Part shown: piece by piece, positions 61,762-64,000 of the stretch | Numbering within the stretch: position 1 is the stretch's first letter | Layout of the letters: every line of letters starts with the position of its first letter | Notes under the pieces: generated by a model | What the model was told of the DNA's origin: nothing | Seen by the model: only the letters and a program-made list of their open reading frames with translations | Database searches by the model: none | Program-made: the position numbers and the translations under genes | From: Puniceicoccales bacterium | GTDB taxonomy: Bacteria; Verrucomicrobiota; Verrucomicrobiia; Opitutales; UBA953 | Length of the DNA stretch: 64,000 nucleotides | Assembly (NCBI GenBank): GCA_031256995.1 | Contig: JAIRPL010000037.1 | Location: 1 to 64,000 of the forward strand | Direction: 5' to 3'

Positions 61762-64000
61762 ATGGGGTTTTTGCATGATTTTCGACACGCGACGGGGGTC
61801 GCGTTTTCATTGTTGGCACTCGGAGCCGCCGCGTCTTTCGCCAGGATTCCAGAACTCCCGGCCCAAGGTTTTCCCGACAAGCCGGATGCCGGAACCGCCG
61901 GAAGCGCCAACAGCGCGATAAAGCTGGATTTGACCACAAACGGAGGCCCCCTCCCCGCTGGCAATGGCGCCATGGCGCCCGGCGCTGGCGCGGTGGCAGG
62001 CGTGGACGACGATGCGGCCTTGCACGCGCTTTTGCAATTGGCGGCCGAAAAGGCGACCCTGAAGGGGGGGCGGGAAGGCCAGCTTGCCGCCATCCGCGTC
62101 CTCGCGCCGCAGATGGAAAAGGCGTCGCCAAGGCTGCGGGCTTTGCTCGCCGCGGGTCTTGCCCACGCCTGGAATGCCTATTACCGGGAAAACTTGTGGA
62201 CGCTGTTTGCCCGTTCGGCGGACATGGCGCCCGATGACGCCGCCAAGGACGCCGGCAGGGCAAGTCTTCCGGCGCCGGAAATCATCCAGACATGGGATGC
62301 GGCCCGTGTCCGTGAGGAAATCCGCCGCTATTACGCCATTGCGTTCTCCGATCCTGCCGTTTTGCGCGCCACGCCTGTCTCCGTTTTTGACAAAACGTTC
62401 CCGCGCGCGGAGCAAAAAGGCGCCGCCGCAAAAAAACACCTCCGCCCCGATTCCCTGCGTCCGACGCTTTACGACTTCCTCGTCCACGACGCCATCGCCT
62501 TCCTTGGCGACAATCAACGCGACAGCCATCCTTCGCTGGATTTCGACCCATTGCCCGGCATCGAATCGCCGGTTTTGGGAACCCTTGAAGAGTTTTTGAA
62601 TTGGAAACCGCAAGCCGCGGACCCCCACGCCCCGGATGCCTTTCCACCAAAAACGGGAATCCTTGGGGCGATCGCCCTTTACCAATCCCTGCTCCGATTC
62701 CGCATTGCCGACACCGCCAATCCCGCGCCTTTGGCTGACGCCGATCTCTCGCGCATCCTCTGGGCGGCAAGGCTCCTCCAGGACGCCGAGGGCGTCGCGC
62801 CCCGTGTCGAGCAGGCCCTTCGCGCCCATCTGGAGCGCTGGAAAGACCATGAGGCCGCCGCTGAGACAGCCGCCGAACTCGCCCTGTTTTTGCGTTCCGA
62901 CGAGAAACGCCCGGATGCGGCCCTCGAAGCCTATCGCGTTGCCACACTCGGGGTTTCCCTCCAGCCCCAAAGCGACGGGGCGAGGCGCTGCCGCGACATC
63001 ATCGCGGAGCTGGATGCCGCGCGCCTTCTGGACATTGCCACGGAATCCTCCTGGGCCGACCCGCTCCCCGACATCACCGTCCGCTATCAAAATCTAAAGA
63101 CCATCCACTTCCGCGTCATACCCGGAAGCGACGAGGCGTCCGACGCCGCCGCGCCGCCGAACCGCAAACCCGCGCTGGAATGGAAGGTCGCGCTGCCCGC
63201 CTCCAACTACGCCCCCCGCGCGTATTCCTTCCCGGCCCCAAGCGGCCTTGCCCCGGGGCTTTACCACCTCGTCGCAAGTCCGGACGCCGACTTTGGAAAA
63301 GCAAAGTCCGCCACGCTCTCCTGCCGTTTCCGCGTTTCCAACCTGGCCATCTTTTCGGATTTCGCCCAGGACACCGAATCACACGCCCAAGGACGCGCTG
63401 GCGCGGGTTTCCTTCAGGGGTTTGTCCTTGATGCCCGCACAGGCCAGCCCATTCCCGGTGTGGACATCACGGCATGGCGGCACAACAGGGATGAGAGCAA
63501 AACCCCGCTCCCAGGCGCCAGGACAAACGCCGATGGCGCGTTTTCCATCCGCACAAACCACCTCTCCCGCACCCGCATTCTTGCCGCCGACCCCGCCACC
63601 GGCCACAAGGCCGGGGGGCGTGGCGACTCGCTCGATGGCGGCCGGAGCCACGACCACAGCCAGGACGCGGAACGCACGCGCCTTTACGTCCATTTCCTCA
63701 CGGACCGCACGCTCTACCGCCCGGGGCAGGAAGTCCGCTTCAAGGCCGTCGTTTTCCGCGCCAACAAAAAGACCAACGAATACGCCGTGGCCGCCGGCCG
63801 GAGAATCACCGTGGCGCTTGTGGACCCGAACGGAAAGGACGTCGCCACGCTTGTCCTGCGCACCAACGCCAACGGCGGCGCGTCAGGCCACTTCACGCTT
63901 CCGGCCTCCGGGTTCAACGGCCTCCACGCACTGCGTTCCGTCGGGGCGGAGAATGGCCGGGGCCATTTCCGCGTCGAGGAGTACAAGCGGCCCAAGTTTG
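61762..64000 (+). CDS. alpha-2-macroglobulin-family protein, 3' end outside window
   Basis: The frame is open from the ATG at 61762 to the window edge (746 codons seen). The N-terminus MGFLHDFRHATGVAFSLLAL resembles a signal peptide, possibly ending near AAASFA. Residues about 60-430 are helical with no clear family; macroglobulin domains follow, with FLQGFVLDARTGQPIPGVDI and the highly characteristic VHFLTDRTLYRPGQEVRFKA (about 642-661) and FRVEEYKRPKF at the edge. Bacterial A2Ms are periplasmic protease traps; the thioester, if present, would lie beyond 64000. The upstream 278 bases are the shared divergent region with the UvrA paralogue. Confidence 0.85.
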   Translation, partial: MGFLHDFRHATGVAFSLLALGAAASFARIPELPAQGFPDKPDAGTAGSANSAIKLDLTTNGGPLPAGNGAMAPGAGAVAGVDDDAALHALLQLAAEKATLKGGREGQLAAIRVLAPQMEKASPRLRALLAAGLAHAWNAYYRENLWTLFARSADMAPDDAAKDAGRASLPAPEIIQTWDAARVREEIRRYYAIAFSDPAVLRATPVSVFDKTFPRAEQKGAAAKKHLRPDSLRPTLYDFLVHDAIAFLGDNQRDSHPSLDFDPLPGIESPVLGTLEEFLNWKPQAADPHAPDAFPPKTGILGAIALYQSLLRFRIADTANPAPLADADLSRILWAARLLQDAEGVAPRVEQALRAHLERWKDHEAAAETAAELALFLRSDEKRPDAALEAYRVATLGVSLQPQSDGARRCRDIIAELDAARLLDIATESSWADPLPDITVRYQNLKTIHFRVIPGSDEASDAAAPPNRKPALEWKVALPASNYAPRAYSFPAPSGLAPGLYHLVASPDADFGKAKSATLSCRFRVSNLAIFSDFAQDTESHAQGRAGAGFLQGFVLDARTGQPIPGVDITAWRHNRDESKTPLPGARTNADGAFSIRTNHLSRTRILAADPATGHKAGGRGDSLDGGRSHDHSQDAERTRLYVHFLTDRTLYRPGQEVRFKAVVFRANKKTNEYAVAAGRRITVALVDPNGKDVATLVLRTNANGGASGHFTLPASGFNGLHALRSVGAENGRGHFRVEEYKRPKF

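Overview
The window looks like a GC-rich Gram-negative chromosome from the Verrucomicrobiota, most probably an Opitutaceae-type bacterium (inference). It carries a giant autotransporter with beta-strand repeats, a PEP-CTERM protein, a haem-c protein fused to a formylglycine-enzyme fold, an alpha-2-macroglobulin, a UvrA paralogue, and a dispersed intergenic repeat with inverted ends. Shine-Dalgarno sequences are weak or absent in front of most genes, so starts were chosen mainly from family N-termini, signal peptides and spacing. I recognised no tRNA, rRNA, intact insertion sequence, prophage or CRISPR array.

Layout. 1-614 is repeat-rich and gene-free. 615-6609 (minus) is a compact run: TolC-type lipoprotein, argH, a TPR protein, glgC and an RmlD-like reductase without its catalytic Tyr/Lys. 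6758-10252 is a secreted dihaem protein joined to an FGE-fold domain. 10661-13761 holds leuA and, convergent, lysA. 13883-16410 holds a secreted PLD-type nuclease, a tiny Cys-rich secreted protein and an HtrA/DegP protease, closed by a good terminator. 16524-17954 is a low-GC, repeat-bearing leader region before a 5281-residue autotransporter (17955-33800). 33801-34694 is packed with different repeats. 34695-38219 (minus) encodes a PEP-CTERM protein with Chlamydia-Pmp-like GGAI repeats; its 5' end contains an 11-G tract that puts the natural signal-peptide start out of frame. 38303-38958 again holds dispersed repeats. 38959-44616 (minus) is a DUF4011-helicase with a Vsr-like nuclease end, a probable antiphage protein. 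44690-48933 (minus) holds speA, an orphan ABC ATPase and a chorismatase/RidA-fold protein. 49156-52223 (plus) holds a membrane protein, rnc with an unusual insertion, and a HIT hydrolase. 52455-54389 (minus) is a membrane-anchored M60 (mucinase-type) peptidase divergent from an ECF sigma/anti-sigma pair (54640-55724). Then follow a C5-methyltransferase remnant, a solitary nuoH, trmL, a UvrA paralogue (minus) and the first part of an alpha-2-macroglobulin gene that runs off the window.

How the parts fit. Housekeeping genes (argH, leuA, lysA, speA, glgC, rnc, trmL, nuoH) are scattered singly among genes for surface and envelope functions. The accessory theme is the cell surface: a giant autotransporter and a PEP-CTERM protein face each other across a repeat block and share a common W/GD-containing module; HtrA, A2M and M60 add envelope quality control, protease trapping and possible mucin attack. 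The strongest candidate for a new system is the poly-G tract at the start of the Pmp-like PEP-CTERM gene, which looks like an on/off phase-variation switch resembling that of chlamydial pmp genes. A sequencing error in the homopolymer is the main alternative.
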